A stretch of DNA of 64,000 bases from Lysobacter panacisoli (GCF_009765165.1 NZ_VLNU01000001.1:248001-312000), one strand, 5' to 3'. Counted from the first letter of the stretch, positions 17,964 to 26,843 are shown. A program made the numbers and translations. Notes: a model not told the origin generated them from the letters alone.

Positions 17964-18011
17964 ATGACCCGCTCCACGGGAGGCGCATGTACCTCGAGCA
18001 CTACGGCCTGA
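17964..18011 (+). other. Possible leaderless upstream mini-ORF overlapping gspA
   Basis: ATG 17964 opens a 15-codon frame (MTRSTGGACTSSTTA) ending at TGA 18009-18011, out of frame with and overlapping the gspA start at 17987. A -10-like TAATGT (17951-17956) ends seven bases before this ATG, so a transcript could begin at or next to it. The gspA ribosome site GGGAGGCGC lies inside the mini-ORF. It may simply be the 5' leader of gspA. Confidence 0.3.
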
Positions 18012-19252
18012 CCGAGCCGCCGTTCTCGATCACGCCGGATCCGCGCTTCGTCTTCCTGAGCGAGCGCCACCGCGATGCGCTCGCGCATCTGCTGTTCGGC
18101 ATCGGCCAGGGCGGCGGCGGCGGTTTCGTGCAGCTGACCGGCGAAGTCGGCACCGGCAAGACCACGCTGTGCCGCCTGCTGCTGGAACAGGTGCCCGAGA
18201 ACACGCGCGTGGCACTGGTGCTCAATCCGCGGCTGACGCCCGTCGAACTGCTCGAGACGATCTGCGAGGAACTGCATGTCGCGCTGCCCGAAGGCGCGCG
18301 CGGCAGCATCAAGGCGCTGGTCGATGCGCTCAACTCCTTCCTGCTCGATGCCTACGCACGCGGCCTGCGCGTGGTGCTGGCGATCGACGAGGCGCAGAAC
18401 CTGTCGGTCGATGCGCTGGAACAGGTGCGCCTGCTCACCAACCTGGAAACGCCGACGCAGAAGCTGCTGCAGATCGTGCTGCTGGGGCAGCCGGAACTGC
18501 GCCGCATCCTCGCCCGCGAGGACATGCGCCAGCTCGCGCAGCGCATCACCGCGCGCTATCACCTGATGCCGCTGGACGCGACGGAAACCAGCGAATACCT
18601 GCGGCATCGTTTCCGCATCGCCGGCGGCCAGCGTTTTCCATTCGACGCTTCCGCGCTCAAGCGCATCCACCGTCATTCCGGCGGCGTGCCGCGGCTGATC
18701 AACGCCATCGCCGAACGCAGCCTGCTCGCCGGTTATGCGCACGACGTGCCGCTGATCGATGCGCGCTGGGTCGATCGCGCGGCGGCCGAAGTGCTGCCCG
18801 CGTCGCCGAAGCCGCGACGATGGGCCATCGCGCTGCCGGCAGTCGCGGCGATGCTGGTCGCCGTGGTCGTCGTCGCCTGGTGGTGGACGCGCGCACCGGC
18901 CGAGGCGAAGCCGGCGAGGCCCGCGGTCGCCGCGACGGCTGTGAAACCCGCGACGCCCACGAATCCCGAGCGCCCGGTCGCGAACCTCGAAGCGGAAGCC
19001 TTCGTGGCCGCCCTGCAGAGCGAGCCGCTGCGCCCAGGCGCGACGGGCAGTGTGGTGGACTGGATCGGCGAACGCCTGCAGCCCCGGTATTTGCCCGGGC
19101 TCGGTGATGGACCGGCGGTGTTCGACGCCGAGATGCAGGCCGCGATCCGGCGCTTCCAGCGCGACCGCGGGCTGAGCGACGACGGCGTGGTCGGCCCGGC
19201 CACGCTGATGGCGCTGGCGGCGACCGAACGCAGCGCGGGACGGACGGAGTAA
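17987..19252 (+). CDS. gspA: GspA/ExeA-like ATPase with peptidoglycan-binding domain
   Basis: A 421-residue inner-membrane protein. Residues 1-270 form an ExeA-type AAA domain (Walker A GEVGTGKT at 52-59, Walker B VVLAIDEAQN at 129-138). A single transmembrane helix lies at about 280-300, so the C-terminus is periplasmic; it ends in a PG_binding_1 domain (FDAEMQAAIRRFQRDRGLSDDGVVGPATL). This is the layout of GspA, which with GspB helps place the type II secretion secretin through the peptidoglycan. gspB follows after 3 bp. No other type II secretion gene is in the window. Start supported by GGAGGCGC. Confidence 0.88.
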   Translation: MYLEHYGLTEPPFSITPDPRFVFLSERHRDALAHLLFGIGQGGGGGFVQLTGEVGTGKTTLCRLLLEQVPENTRVALVLNPRLTPVELLETICEELHVALPEGARGSIKALVDALNSFLLDAYARGLRVVLAIDEAQNLSVDALEQVRLLTNLETPTQKLLQIVLLGQPELRRILAREDMRQLAQRITARYHLMPLDATETSEYLRHRFRIAGGQRFPFDASALKRIHRHSGGVPRLINAIAERSLLAGYAHDVPLIDARWVDRAAAEVLPASPKPRRWAIALPAVAAMLVAVVVVAWWWTRAPAEAKPARPAVAATAVKPATPTNPERPVANLEAEAFVAALQSEPLRPGATGSVVDWIGERLQPRYLPGLGDGPAVFDAEMQAAIRRFQRDRGLSDDGVVGPATLMALAATERSAGRTE

Positions 19253-19255
19253 ACG

Positions 19256-19981
19256 ATGTCGCTGATCCTCGACGCCCTGCGCAAGTCCGAAGCCGAACGC
19301 CGCCGTGGCCAGGTGCCGGACCTGCACGCCGAGCTGCCGCCGATCTCGCAGGTCGCGCCGCCGCGGCGACGCCTGGCGCACGCGTGGTGGATCGCCGGCG
19401 CGCTGCTGCTTGCGGCAGCGGGCGTGCTGGTCGCCAGTCGATGGCCGGCCGGGATGCCGATCGCGGCCACGCCGCCTGCGCCGGCCGCGACACCCGCCGA
19501 TACGATCGCGTCATCGGGCCCGCCGCCCGCGCAGGTGCCGGTCGAACCCCCACTGATCCAGACGCCGCCCGAAGCCGTCGCCATCGTGACCGGACCGCCG
19601 GTACGACCGGCTCCGCCGCCGACCAGCCCGACCAGCCCGGCAGTCGCGCCTGCCGCGCCGCCCGCGCCGGAACCGATCGACACCATGCCGATCCCGCCAC
19701 CGACCGTGGCATCCGCACCACCGCCCCCCGCGTCCGCGAGCGACGCCACCGCGCCGCCGCTGCGCGTGGCCGACCTGTCGGCCGGCGAGCGCGAGCAGCT
19801 GCCGCCGCTGAAGATCAGCATGCACATGTGGGGCCCGACGCCGGAGCAGCGCTTCGCGATCATCGACGGCACCCGGGTCGGCCAGGGCGACCGCGTCGGT
19901 GCGGCGGTGGTCGCCGAGATCGCCGCCGACGGGGTGATCCTCGACTGGCAGGGCCGGCGCATCGCGCTGCCCGTGCGCTGA
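19256..19981 (+). CDS. gspB: GspB-like general secretion protein
   Basis: A 241-residue bitopic membrane protein. It opens with MSLILDALRKSEAERRRGQ, the conserved cytoplasmic motif of GspB/PulB-type proteins, has one transmembrane helix at about 44-62, a long proline-rich periplasmic linker (about 65-170), and the C-terminal GspB domain (LPPLKISMHMW, RFAIIDGTRVGQGDRV, GVILDWQGRRIALPV). It should act with GspA at 17987 in secretin assembly. The 3-bp gap means a single operon. Confidence 0.88.
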   Translation: MSLILDALRKSEAERRRGQVPDLHAELPPISQVAPPRRRLAHAWWIAGALLLAAAGVLVASRWPAGMPIAATPPAPAATPADTIASSGPPPAQVPVEPPLIQTPPEAVAIVTGPPVRPAPPPTSPTSPAVAPAAPPAPEPIDTMPIPPPTVASAPPPPASASDATAPPLRVADLSAGEREQLPPLKISMHMWGPTPEQRFAIIDGTRVGQGDRVGAAVVAEIAADGVILDWQGRRIALPVR

Positions 19982-20053
19982 CCCGCCCGGCCAGTTGCGC
20001 CGCGCCCGGCCCTGACTGACCATCCGCCTGTCCGACCAACCCGGGGTACCGCC

Positions 20054-20449
20054 ATGAACAGCAGCACCCAGCAAGACACCGGCAAGCTGATTCTCCGCAT
20101 CACGCTCGGCGTACTGGTTTTCCTGCACGGCCTGTCCAAGCTCGAAGGCGGCCTCGACGGCATCTTCAAGCTGGTCGAAACCCAGGGCTTCCCCGGTTTC
20201 TTCGCTTACGGCGTGATCATCGGCGAGGTGATCGCACCGCTGCTGGTCATCACCGGATTCTTCTCGCGCATCGGCGGCATCCTGATCGTGGTCAACATGC
20301 TGTTCGCGCTCTACCTGGTGCACCTGGGCGATTTCGGCCGCCTCAACGAACAGGGCGGCTGGGCGATCGAACTGCAGCTGATGTACCTGAGCGGCGCCGC
20401 AGCGGTCGCGCTGCTCGGCCCGGGCAAGTGGGCGTTCAACCAGCGCTGA
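20054..20449 (+). CDS. DoxX-family membrane protein
   Basis: A 131-residue protein with four hydrophobic segments. The start KLILRITLGVLVFLHGLSKL and the GEVIAPLLVITGFFSRIGG segment are typical of DoxX/YphA-like membrane proteins. Members take part in oxidoreductive stress responses in some bacteria; a general function is not established. It stands alone, 72 bp after gspB, and converges on dbpA with a dispersed repeat between. Confidence 0.88.
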   Translation: MNSSTQQDTGKLILRITLGVLVFLHGLSKLEGGLDGIFKLVETQGFPGFFAYGVIIGEVIAPLLVITGFFSRIGGILIVVNMLFALYLVHLGDFGRLNEQGGWAIELQLMYLSGAAAVALLGPGKWAFNQR

Positions 20450-20482
20450 CGCGCGCCACCTTCATCAGCGCGAGTGGTCGAG

Positions 20483-20505
20483 CCCCTCTCCCACCGGGAG
20501 AGGGG
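20483..20505. repeat. Short CCCCTCTCCC...GGGAGAGGGG inverted repeat
   Basis: Ten-base arms around ACC, in the gap between the convergent doxX-like and dbpA genes, so a transcript-end hairpin for either direction is possible. Confidence 0.7.
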
Positions 20506-20578
20506 TTGGAGTGTGGGTTGGCATGTGCGATGCGCTGCCCGTTGCGGCGGACCTTCGTCCACGCATTGGCAGACAACC

Positions 20579-21967
20579 TCAGAGCCGGCTGACCCGGAAC
20601 TTCCTTCCCTTGATCTTCCCCTCGCGCAAGCGCGCCAGCGCCTGCGCGGCCTGGCCGCGTGCGACCGCGACGTACGAACGCGTCGCGAACACGTCGATCT
20701 TGCCGACCGCATCCGCCTTCAGTCCCGCATCGCCGGTCAGCGCGCCGAGGATGTCGCCTGGACGCAGTTTGTCGCCTCGCCCCGCGTCGATGCGCAACGT
20801 CGTCATCGGCGCGGCCGGCACGTTGCTGGCCTTGCCCGACAGCGGCGTCGCCTTGAACCACGCCAGCGGCGTGCCCTCGCGTTCCTCGATGGCCGACACG
20901 CGATTGCGCTCGCGCGCACTGCACAGCGTCAGCGCGACACCGTCGCGTCCGGCACGACCGGTGCGGCCGATGCGGTGCACGTAGGTGTCGGCGTCGCTGG
21001 GCACGTCGTAGTTCACCACCACCGCGAGCTCCTTCACGTCCAGCCCGCGCGCGGCAACGTCGCTGGCGACCAGCACGTTGCAGCTGCGGTTGGAAAAGCG
21101 CACCAGCACTTCGTCGCGGTCGCGCTGTTCCAGGTCGCCGTGCAGCGCGAGCGCGGTGAAGCCGTAATGCGCGAGCGAGCCGGCGACTTCATCGACGTCC
21201 TTGCGCATGTTGCAGAACACCACGCACGACTCCGGCTTCTCCTGCAGCAGCAGCGCCGCCAGCAGCGGCGTCTTGCGCGCGGGATCGATCTCGTAGAAGC
21301 GCTGCTCGATCGCGCCGTGGCGCTCGCCGCCGGCGACTGTCACCTCGACCGGATCGCGCAGCAGGTTGCGCGCGATCGCGCGCACGCCTTCGGGGAACGT
21401 CGCTGAGAACAGCAGTCCCTGTCGCGTCTTCGGCGTGCGTCCGACGATGTCGCGGATCGGTTCCTCGAAGCCCATGTCGAGCATGCGGTCGGCTTCGTCG
21501 AAGACCAGCGTGCGCAGCGTCGAGATGTCGAGCGCGCGCTTGCGCAGCAGTTCCTGGATGCGACCCGGCGTGCCGACGACGACGTGCGGCGCGTGTTCGA
21601 GCGAGGCCAGCTGCGGCGCCAGCGGCATGCCGCCGCACAGGATCGACAGCTTCAGGTTGGGGATGGCGAAGGCGAGCTTGCGCAGCTGCTTGCCGACCTG
21701 GTCGGACAGCTCGCGGGTCGGGCACAGCACCAGCGCCTGCGTGCCGCTCTGCGCGGCGTCGAGTCCATGCAGGAGGCCCAGGCCGAAGGCCGCGGTCTTG
21801 CCGCTGCCAGTGGGGGCCTGCGCGATCAGGTCGCGGCCAGCGAGGATGGCCGGCAGGCTGTGCGCCTGCACCGGCGTCATGTGGGTGTAACCCAGCGCCT
21901 GCACGCCCTGCAGCAGGGGCGGCGCGAGCGACAGGTCGGCGAAATCGTGGGGCGTTGCGTCGGACAT
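20579..21967 (-). CDS. dbpA: ATP-dependent RNA helicase DbpA
   Basis: A 462-residue DEAD-box helicase with all core motifs: Q motif TPVQ (31-34), Walker A APTGSGKT (51-58), PTREL (83-87), DEAD (157-160), SAT (188-190) and HRIGRTGR. After the helicase core comes the DbpA-type RNA-binding domain (LRIDAGRGDKLRPGDILGAL ... KIDVFATRSYVAV ... KIKGRKFRVSRL), which binds hairpin 92 of 23S rRNA. It works in large ribosomal subunit maturation. Single-gene unit between convergent and divergent neighbours. Confidence 0.93.
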   Translation of the reverse strand: MSDATPHDFADLSLAPPLLQGVQALGYTHMTPVQAHSLPAILAGRDLIAQAPTGSGKTAAFGLGLLHGLDAAQSGTQALVLCPTRELSDQVGKQLRKLAFAIPNLKLSILCGGMPLAPQLASLEHAPHVVVGTPGRIQELLRKRALDISTLRTLVFDEADRMLDMGFEEPIRDIVGRTPKTRQGLLFSATFPEGVRAIARNLLRDPVEVTVAGGERHGAIEQRFYEIDPARKTPLLAALLLQEKPESCVVFCNMRKDVDEVAGSLAHYGFTALALHGDLEQRDRDEVLVRFSNRSCNVLVASDVAARGLDVKELAVVVNYDVPSDADTYVHRIGRTGRAGRDGVALTLCSARERNRVSAIEEREGTPLAWFKATPLSGKASNVPAAPMTTLRIDAGRGDKLRPGDILGALTGDAGLKADAVGKIDVFATRSYVAVARGQAAQALARLREGKIKGRKFRVSRL

Positions 21968-22066
21968 GCGCCATGATCGCAGCTAATCCGTCGCGCTGCT
22001 GCGTTCACCCCGGCCTCGACCGCGATTGGCCTATGCTGCGGCCACTGCCGGCCACGACGGACGCTC

Positions 22067-22651
22067 ATGGAAGCCACGGCCACCGATCCGCAGTTCACGC
22101 ACATCCGCATCGTCCTCGGCATCGTCCTGGGCCTGGCCCTGACGACGCTGCTCAAGGGCATGGCGAAGTTCGTCCAGCATCCCGGGCGCGACCGCATCTA
22201 CGGCGTCCACCTGGCGTGGGCGTTGTCGATGTTCATCCTCGTGGTGCATTTCTGGTGGTGGCAGTACGGCCTGGTGCGCGTGCACCCGTGGAGCTTCACC
22301 GCGTACGCGTTCCTGATCCTCTACGTGGTCGTGCTGTTCGTGCTGTGCACGCTACTGTTCCCCGACGACCTGGCCGAGTACAGCGGCTGGCGCGACTACT
22401 TCCAGTCACGGCGGCCGTGGTTCTTCGGGATCATGGCGGTGCTGTACCTGATCGATTTCGTCGACACGCTCATCAAGGGCCGGCCGTACTACGAGCACTT
22501 CGGCATCGAGTACCCGATCCGCAACGCGACCTACATCGTGCTGTGCCTGCTGGCGATGCGGGTGCGCGCGGAGTGGTTCCACCGCGCCTTCGTCGCCTTC
22601 GCCATCGTCTACGAGCTGTCCTGGATCTACCGCCTGTACGACTACCTGTGA
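22067..22651 (+). CDS. Conserved membrane protein of unknown function
   Basis: A 194-residue protein with about six hydrophobic segments (IVLGIVLGLALTTLLKG, HLAWALSMFILVVHFWWW, FTAYAFLILYVVVLFVLCTLL, FFGIMAVLYLIDFVDTLI, NATYIVLCLLAMRV and the C-terminal YELSWIYRLYDYL). I do not recognise a named family. The His-Trp-rich second segment might bind a cofactor, but that is speculation. It lies 54 bp upstream of an ECF sigma gene in the same direction and could be part of its unit. Confidence 0.7.
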   Translation: MEATATDPQFTHIRIVLGIVLGLALTTLLKGMAKFVQHPGRDRIYGVHLAWALSMFILVVHFWWWQYGLVRVHPWSFTAYAFLILYVVVLFVLCTLLFPDDLAEYSGWRDYFQSRRPWFFGIMAVLYLIDFVDTLIKGRPYYEHFGIEYPIRNATYIVLCLLAMRVRAEWFHRAFVAFAIVYELSWIYRLYDYL

Positions 22652-22705
22652 CGATCCGCCCCTGCCTGCGAATCACCCTGTCGTAGGCAACGAGGGACGG
22701 CACCG

Positions 22706-23215
22706 ATGGAGCACACGGCCAGCATGACCGCGGACGCGCGAACGCAGTTCGAAAGCCTGCTGCAGGAACACCGCGGGATCGTGCTGAAGATCGCCGCCAG
22801 CTATGCGCGCCCCGACGACCGTGCCGACCTCGCACAGGACATCGCCGCGCAGCTGTGGCGCGCGTTTCCCGGTTACGACGCGCGGCGACCGTTCTCGACG
22901 TGGATGTACCGCATCGCGCTGAACGTGGCGATCTCGTTCCTGCGCGGGCAGGCGCCACGCCAGCGCGCCGATGTGCCGCTGGAGGACGCACCGGAACTGG
23001 TCGACGACAGCGGCATCGACCTCGACGCGCGGCGACGCCTGCTGGCGCTGCAGCGTTTCATCGCCGCGCTCGACCCGCTCCACCGCGCGGTGCTTCTGCT
23101 GTACCTCGAAGAGCGCAGCACGCGCGAAATCGCCGAGATCATCGGCATCAGCGAGACCAACGTGACCACCCGGATCAGCCGCCTCAAGCAGCGGATCCGC
23201 CAGGACGTGGCGTGA
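22706..23215 (+). CDS. ECF-type RNA polymerase sigma factor
   Basis: A 169-residue sigma factor: region 2 at about 17-85 (RGIVLKIAASYARPDDRADLAQDIAAQLWRAF with PFSTWMYRIALN) and region 4 at about 112-165 (LDPLHRAVLLLYLEERSTREIAEIIGISETNVTTRISRLKQRI). ATG 22706 or 22724 could be the start. It is followed after 17 bp by a two-to-four-helix membrane protein whose N-terminal 60 residues are cytoplasmic, the usual place of an anti-sigma partner. Its regulon is unknown. Confidence 0.9.
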   Translation: MEHTASMTADARTQFESLLQEHRGIVLKIAASYARPDDRADLAQDIAAQLWRAFPGYDARRPFSTWMYRIALNVAISFLRGQAPRQRADVPLEDAPELVDDSGIDLDARRRLLALQRFIAALDPLHRAVLLLYLEERSTREIAEIIGISETNVTTRISRLKQRIRQDVA

Positions 23216-23232
23216 GCCACCGGGAGCCGACT

Positions 23233-23883
23233 ATGGAACTGGACGAACTCAAGCTGGCCTGGCAGACGCTCGACCGTCGCCTGCAGCAAAGCAATGAGCT
23301 GAGCCTGCACCTGCTGCGCGAAAGCCGCATCGACAAGGCGCGCGCGAGCCTGCGTCCGCTGTTCTGGGGACAGGTCGTGCAGCTGGTGGTGGGCTTCGTG
23401 CTGACGGTGACGTTCGCGCGGTTCTGGATCGCGCATACGGATTCGCTTGCGCTGCTTGTGTCCGGCCTGCTGATGCACGCGTGGAGCGTGGGGCTGATCG
23501 TCTCGGCGGTGATGGAACTGCTGCTGCTCACGCGCATCGACTACGCGCGGCCGGTGCTGACGATCCAGAAGTCGCTGCTGCACCTGCGCTTGTGGCGCAC
23601 GCGCGTCGCGCCGTGGCTCGGCCTGCCGTTCTGGCTGCTGTGGATGCCGCTGATGGCGATCGCGTTCGAGTGGCTGTTCGGTGCGCCGATCGACGACAGC
23701 GTCTACTACGTCGGCGTGCCGATCGGCATCGCGGGATTGCTGGCGACGTTGTGGTGGTATCGCTGGACGCACCAGCCCCAGCGCCGGCACGTGGGCCAGG
23801 CGCTGGACGAAGGCAACGCCGGCCGCGGCCTGGCCCGCGCGCAGGCCGCGCTGGACGAGATCGTCCGCTTCGAGCGCGAATGA
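23233..23883 (+). CDS. Membrane protein, candidate partner of the ECF sigma factor
   Basis: A 216-residue protein. Residues 1-50 are soluble and helical ([20 protein letters not shown]), followed by hydrophobic segments at about 50-72, 75-95, 130-150 and 157-175 and a soluble tail. There is no HxxxCxxC zinc anti-sigma motif. The opening resembles small membrane proteins encoded after sigma factors in Xanthomonadaceae. Because it follows the sigma gene by 17 bp, a role in holding that sigma factor at the membrane is a reasonable inference, not shown. Confidence 0.65.
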   Translation: MELDELKLAWQTLDRRLQQSNELSLHLLRESRIDKARASLRPLFWGQVVQLVVGFVLTVTFARFWIAHTDSLALLVSGLLMHAWSVGLIVSAVMELLLLTRIDYARPVLTIQKSLLHLRLWRTRVAPWLGLPFWLLWMPLMAIAFEWLFGAPIDDSVYYVGVPIGIAGLLATLWWYRWTHQPQRRHVGQALDEGNAGRGLARAQAALDEIVRFERE

Positions 23884-23902
23884 CCGCGGCGGCGGACTCG
23901 GC

Positions 23903-23908
23903 TACGCT
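23903..23908 (+). promoter_or_regulatory. -10-like TACGCT six bases before the GIY-YIG start
   Basis: TACGCT is followed by GCGCCG and ATG 23915, with no ribosome site between. The geometry fits a leaderless transcript. No clear -35 box is seen. Confidence 0.4.
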
Positions 23909-23914
23909 GCGCCG

Positions 23915-24193
23915 ATGTCCGCCTGGTTCGTCTACCTGCTCGAATGCCGCGACGGCAGCCTGTACACCGGCATCACCACCGACGTGGCGCGCCGTTACGC
24001 GCAGCATGCGGCGGGCAAGGGCGCGCGCTACACCCGATCGCGACCACCGCACCGGTTGCTGGCGCAGTTCCCCTACCCCGACCGTTCGAGCGCCAGCCGC
24101 GCCGAGCACGCGATCAAGCGCCTGAAGCCGGAGCAGAAGCGGGCGCTGTGCGAAGGCGGCCATTGCGCGATGCCCGACTCGCTGCGACCCTGA
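23915..24193 (+). CDS. GIY-YIG domain nuclease-like protein (UPF0213 type)
   Basis: A 92-residue protein: [37 protein letters not shown] contains the YVY-x-YTG core of the GIY-YIG fold, followed by [16 protein letters not shown]. It matches the small stand-alone YhbQ-like (UPF0213) group, for which DNA nuclease activity has been reported for one member. Arg in DVARRYAQH and Glu in RAEHAIK are the expected catalytic residues. Confidence 0.9.
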   Translation: MSAWFVYLLECRDGSLYTGITTDVARRYAQHAAGKGARYTRSRPPHRLLAQFPYPDRSSASRAEHAIKRLKPEQKRALCEGGHCAMPDSLRP

Positions 24194-24230
24194 GCGCCCC
24201 TCGCCCGCACCGAACGCCGAACGCCCGACC

Positions 24231-24452
24231 ATGCAGCACATCGAATTCGAACTCGACCGCGACCACGTCGAACTCAACCAGCTGCTCAAGCTGGTCGGCC
24301 TGTGCGACAGCGGCGGCGCCGGCAAGGCCATCGTCGCCAGCGGCGCGGTACGCGTGGACGGCGAAGTGGAACTGCGCAAGACCTGCAAGATCCGCGCGGG
24401 CCAGCGGGTGGTGGTGGACGACGTGGAGATCGTCGTCGTCGACGTGGGCTAG
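24231..24452 (+). CDS. S4-domain RNA-binding protein (YbcJ-like)
   Basis: A 73-residue protein made of one S4 domain: ELNQLLKLVGLCDSGGAGKAIVASGAVRVDGEVELRKTCKIRAGQRV. It matches YbcJ-like proteins, proposed to bind structured RNA during ribosome or tRNA metabolism. It lies 37 bp after the GIY-YIG gene, so the two are probably transcribed together. Its stop TAG shares the tetramer CTAG (24449-24452) with the convergent membrane-protein gene. Confidence 0.88.
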   Translation: MQHIEFELDRDHVELNQLLKLVGLCDSGGAGKAIVASGAVRVDGEVELRKTCKIRAGQRVVVDDVEIVVVDVG

Positions 24453-25585
24453 ACCAGCGTCGAGAACAGCTTCTCGAACAGTTCGTCCACCGGCATCACC
24501 AGCAGCGCCAGCGGCAGCAGTGGCGCGATGGATGCGACCAGGAACTGGATCAGCACGAAGCGCTGGACGGGCACCGTGACCATGTTGCTGACCGTCGAGT
24601 AGACACCGGTGAGGTCAGCCAGCGCGGAAGGATCACCGGCCTCGATGATCGGCGCGGCATCGCCGCGCGCGCGCCCGAGCCACTTCTGCTCGAACTCCTC
24701 GGTGCAGTCGGTCCCTAGCGCGCCATACGCGAACAGGCCCGCGCGCTTGAGCGCGGCCAGTCGCGGCGCCAGCAGCAGCAACGGCGCCATCATCATCGCC
24801 AGCGCCAGCACCACGTAGCCCAGCAGCACGAAACGCAGGCTGTGCAGTGTGGTGCCCAGGTATTCGATCTCGACCGCGCAGCTGCCCCCCACCATCAGGC
24901 CGCCCGCCAGCGGAAGCACGATGAAGGCGGTCTGCGCGAAGCCCAGGAATGCCAGGCCGCCGCGACCGTCCGGATGTGCGGCATGCAGCGCCAACTCCAG
25001 CCGCGCGAAGCGCGCGAGCAGGCAGATCCACAGCAGCAGTCGCCACAGCCACAGGAAGAAGAGGAAGCGGAACACGGGCATTCCGAGCCAGTGGATCCAC
25101 AGGCCGGCCGGCGTCAGACCGTGCGCGCCGCTGCGCCAGTTGCCTACCTGTTCGTACAGTGGCAGTTGCGGAGCGAGGTACGAGGCGGCGACCGCCAGGA
25201 CGAACAGCGTGAGTTCGGGAAAGCTGCTGTCGCGCCATCGGCGCAGCCGAGCGACCGTCGACTCGAAGCGTTCGTGGTCGTGGGGCAGGACCAGGCCGCG
25301 CAGGTGGTGCAGCGCGCGCCACAGGCGTTCATCCGCCATCGGTGCGGCGAGCACCAGCAGTGGCATCGCCAGGAGGAAGCGTGTCCAGACCGTGTAATCG
25401 CGCACGAACGGTACCGCGACGCCGCCGAGCAGCGTTCCGTGCAGCAGGGTCATGACCACCGCCGGAACCAGCACGATCGCCACCAGTGCACCGGCGAGCA
25501 GAGGAGCGGACAACCGGTCCGAGCCACCGACCCTCGACAGGCGATAGATCGGACCGCCGCGCAGCAACGAGTAACGCTCGTCCAT
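24449..25585 (-). CDS. Polytopic membrane protein of unknown function
   Basis: A 378-residue protein with about seven hydrophobic segments: PLLAGALVAIVLVPAVVMTLL near the start, LTLFVLAVAASYLAPQLPLY, a tryptophan-rich region FRFLFFLWLWRLLLWICLLARF, and a C-terminal helix IQFLVASIAPLLPLALLVMP. I do not recognise the family. A large soluble loop lies near residues 265-330. It shares the CTAG stop with the S4 gene and is the last of a run of plus and minus genes here. Confidence 0.65.
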   Translation of the reverse strand: MDERYSLLRGGPIYRLSRVGGSDRLSAPLLAGALVAIVLVPAVVMTLLHGTLLGGVAVPFVRDYTVWTRFLLAMPLLVLAAPMADERLWRALHHLRGLVLPHDHERFESTVARLRRWRDSSFPELTLFVLAVAASYLAPQLPLYEQVGNWRSGAHGLTPAGLWIHWLGMPVFRFLFFLWLWRLLLWICLLARFARLELALHAAHPDGRGGLAFLGFAQTAFIVLPLAGGLMVGGSCAVEIEYLGTTLHSLRFVLLGYVVLALAMMMAPLLLLAPRLAALKRAGLFAYGALGTDCTEEFEQKWLGRARGDAAPIIEAGDPSALADLTGVYSTVSNMVTVPVQRFVLIQFLVASIAPLLPLALLVMPVDELFEKLFSTLV

Positions 25586-25673
25586 CTCCGCCCCGCTCCC
25601 GATGGGTTGCGCCGGACACTAGCACGGAGATGGTGGGCTGCCCGTCGCGGCCGCGATGGCCACGGGCGCCGTG

Positions 25674-26843
25674 TCAGCTGTCGCCGTCGCCCTGCTTCGG
25701 TGGACTCTTCGCGGTGACGGCCTGCGGACCGCTCTGCCGGTTTTTCGGCGGCGTCAGGGTCGCGGTGTCGCGGTCGAACTCGGACAGCGGGCTTTCCGCC
25801 GGACAGGTGTTGTCGGGGAAACCGAAGTCGGTGCGCAACGCCAGGCCGCAGGCGTTGAGCGCGTCCAGGTCGGTGTCGGGTTGCTTGCAACGCTTGTCGA
25901 ACGCGCGCGCGAACGAATCGCGGCGACTGACGAAATCCTCGCCGCATTTGCGCATCAGGCGCAGGCGATCGAGGTCGTCCTGCGCCGGATTGACGCCGTC
26001 GAGCCCGTACAGCTGCAGTTCGTCGGCGGTGAGCAGGCGCAGGCTGCGGTTGGGCACGGCCATCATCAGGTCGGCCACGGCCACCGCCGCGCCGTTGCGC
26101 TCCAGATAATCGCTGACGCGCTCGTAGACCACGCGCAGTTCGGCGTTGAGTTCCGCGCGCGTGGTCGCGGTGGAGCTCATGCGGATGATCCGGTGGATGC
26201 CCACCTGCCCCGCGATCATCCGCGTGTCGCCGGCGCTGAGGATGAACACGCAGGCGCTGTGGCAGATCGCGCCTTCGCGCACCCAGATCGTCCAGCGCGA
26301 TTCGGCGATGAAATCGCCGGCCTGGATCGCGTCCTCGACCTGGCCGCCGGCCGAATCGACGTCGAGCACGCGCTTGCCGATGCCCAGCTCGTCGGCGACG
26401 CGGGTGACGCGTTCGACCAGCGAGCCGAATTCGCCGGTGATCTTGCCCTTGTAGCGCAGCCGCGCAACCCCGCCCTGCGCGCACGGCGCGAGCGCGGCGC
26501 GCACACCATCGTGGTCGAGCTTCGCCAGCGGTTCGCCGTCGCCCAGCGCGACGTAGTCGAGCTCGCAGCTGATCGACGCGGTTCCGGCGGTCAGCTCCAG
26601 CGGCGACCAGTCGACGTCGCGCTTCACGGACGTGGCCGGGCGGATGGGTTCAAGAATCGGCGTCTTGGGCGGACGTCGCGTGTCGGGCCGCGCGGGCGCG
26701 ACCTTCACCGGTTCGGTGCTGATCGCGCCGCCTTCCTGCGGGCTGCCGGCTTCCTCGATCACCATGCCGTGGGTCACCGGTTCCGGGCGCTGGCAGGCCG
26801 CCAACGCCAGGCAGATCAGCAACAGTCCGGTACGTCTGGGCAT
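25674..26843 (-). CDS. Lipoprotein with ClpP/crotonase-like domain (COG3904-like)
   Basis: A 389-residue protein. A lipoprotein signal ends at Cys17 (LALAAC). The middle contains VLDVDSAGGQVEDAIQAGDFI followed by REGAICHSACVFILSAGDTR, the pattern of COG3904 periplasmic proteins with a ClpP-like fold, in which Ser of CHSAC would be the nucleophile. IGIHR-like QVGIHRIIRM follows. The C-terminus has several cysteines (KRCKQPD, NACGL, DNTCPAE) that may form disulfides. ATG 26843 is chosen because it creates a clean signal peptide; an ATG 11 codons earlier is possible. Function is unknown. Confidence 0.75.
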   Translation of the reverse strand: MPRRTGLLLICLALAACQRPEPVTHGMVIEEAGSPQEGGAISTEPVKVAPARPDTRRPPKTPILEPIRPATSVKRDVDWSPLELTAGTASISCELDYVALGDGEPLAKLDHDGVRAALAPCAQGGVARLRYKGKITGEFGSLVERVTRVADELGIGKRVLDVDSAGGQVEDAIQAGDFIAESRWTIWVREGAICHSACVFILSAGDTRMIAGQVGIHRIIRMSSTATTRAELNAELRVVYERVSDYLERNGAAVAVADLMMAVPNRSLRLLTADELQLYGLDGVNPAQDDLDRLRLMRKCGEDFVSRRDSFARAFDKRCKQPDTDLDALNACGLALRTDFGFPDNTCPAESPLSEFDRDTATLTPPKNRQSGPQAVTAKSPPKQGDGDS

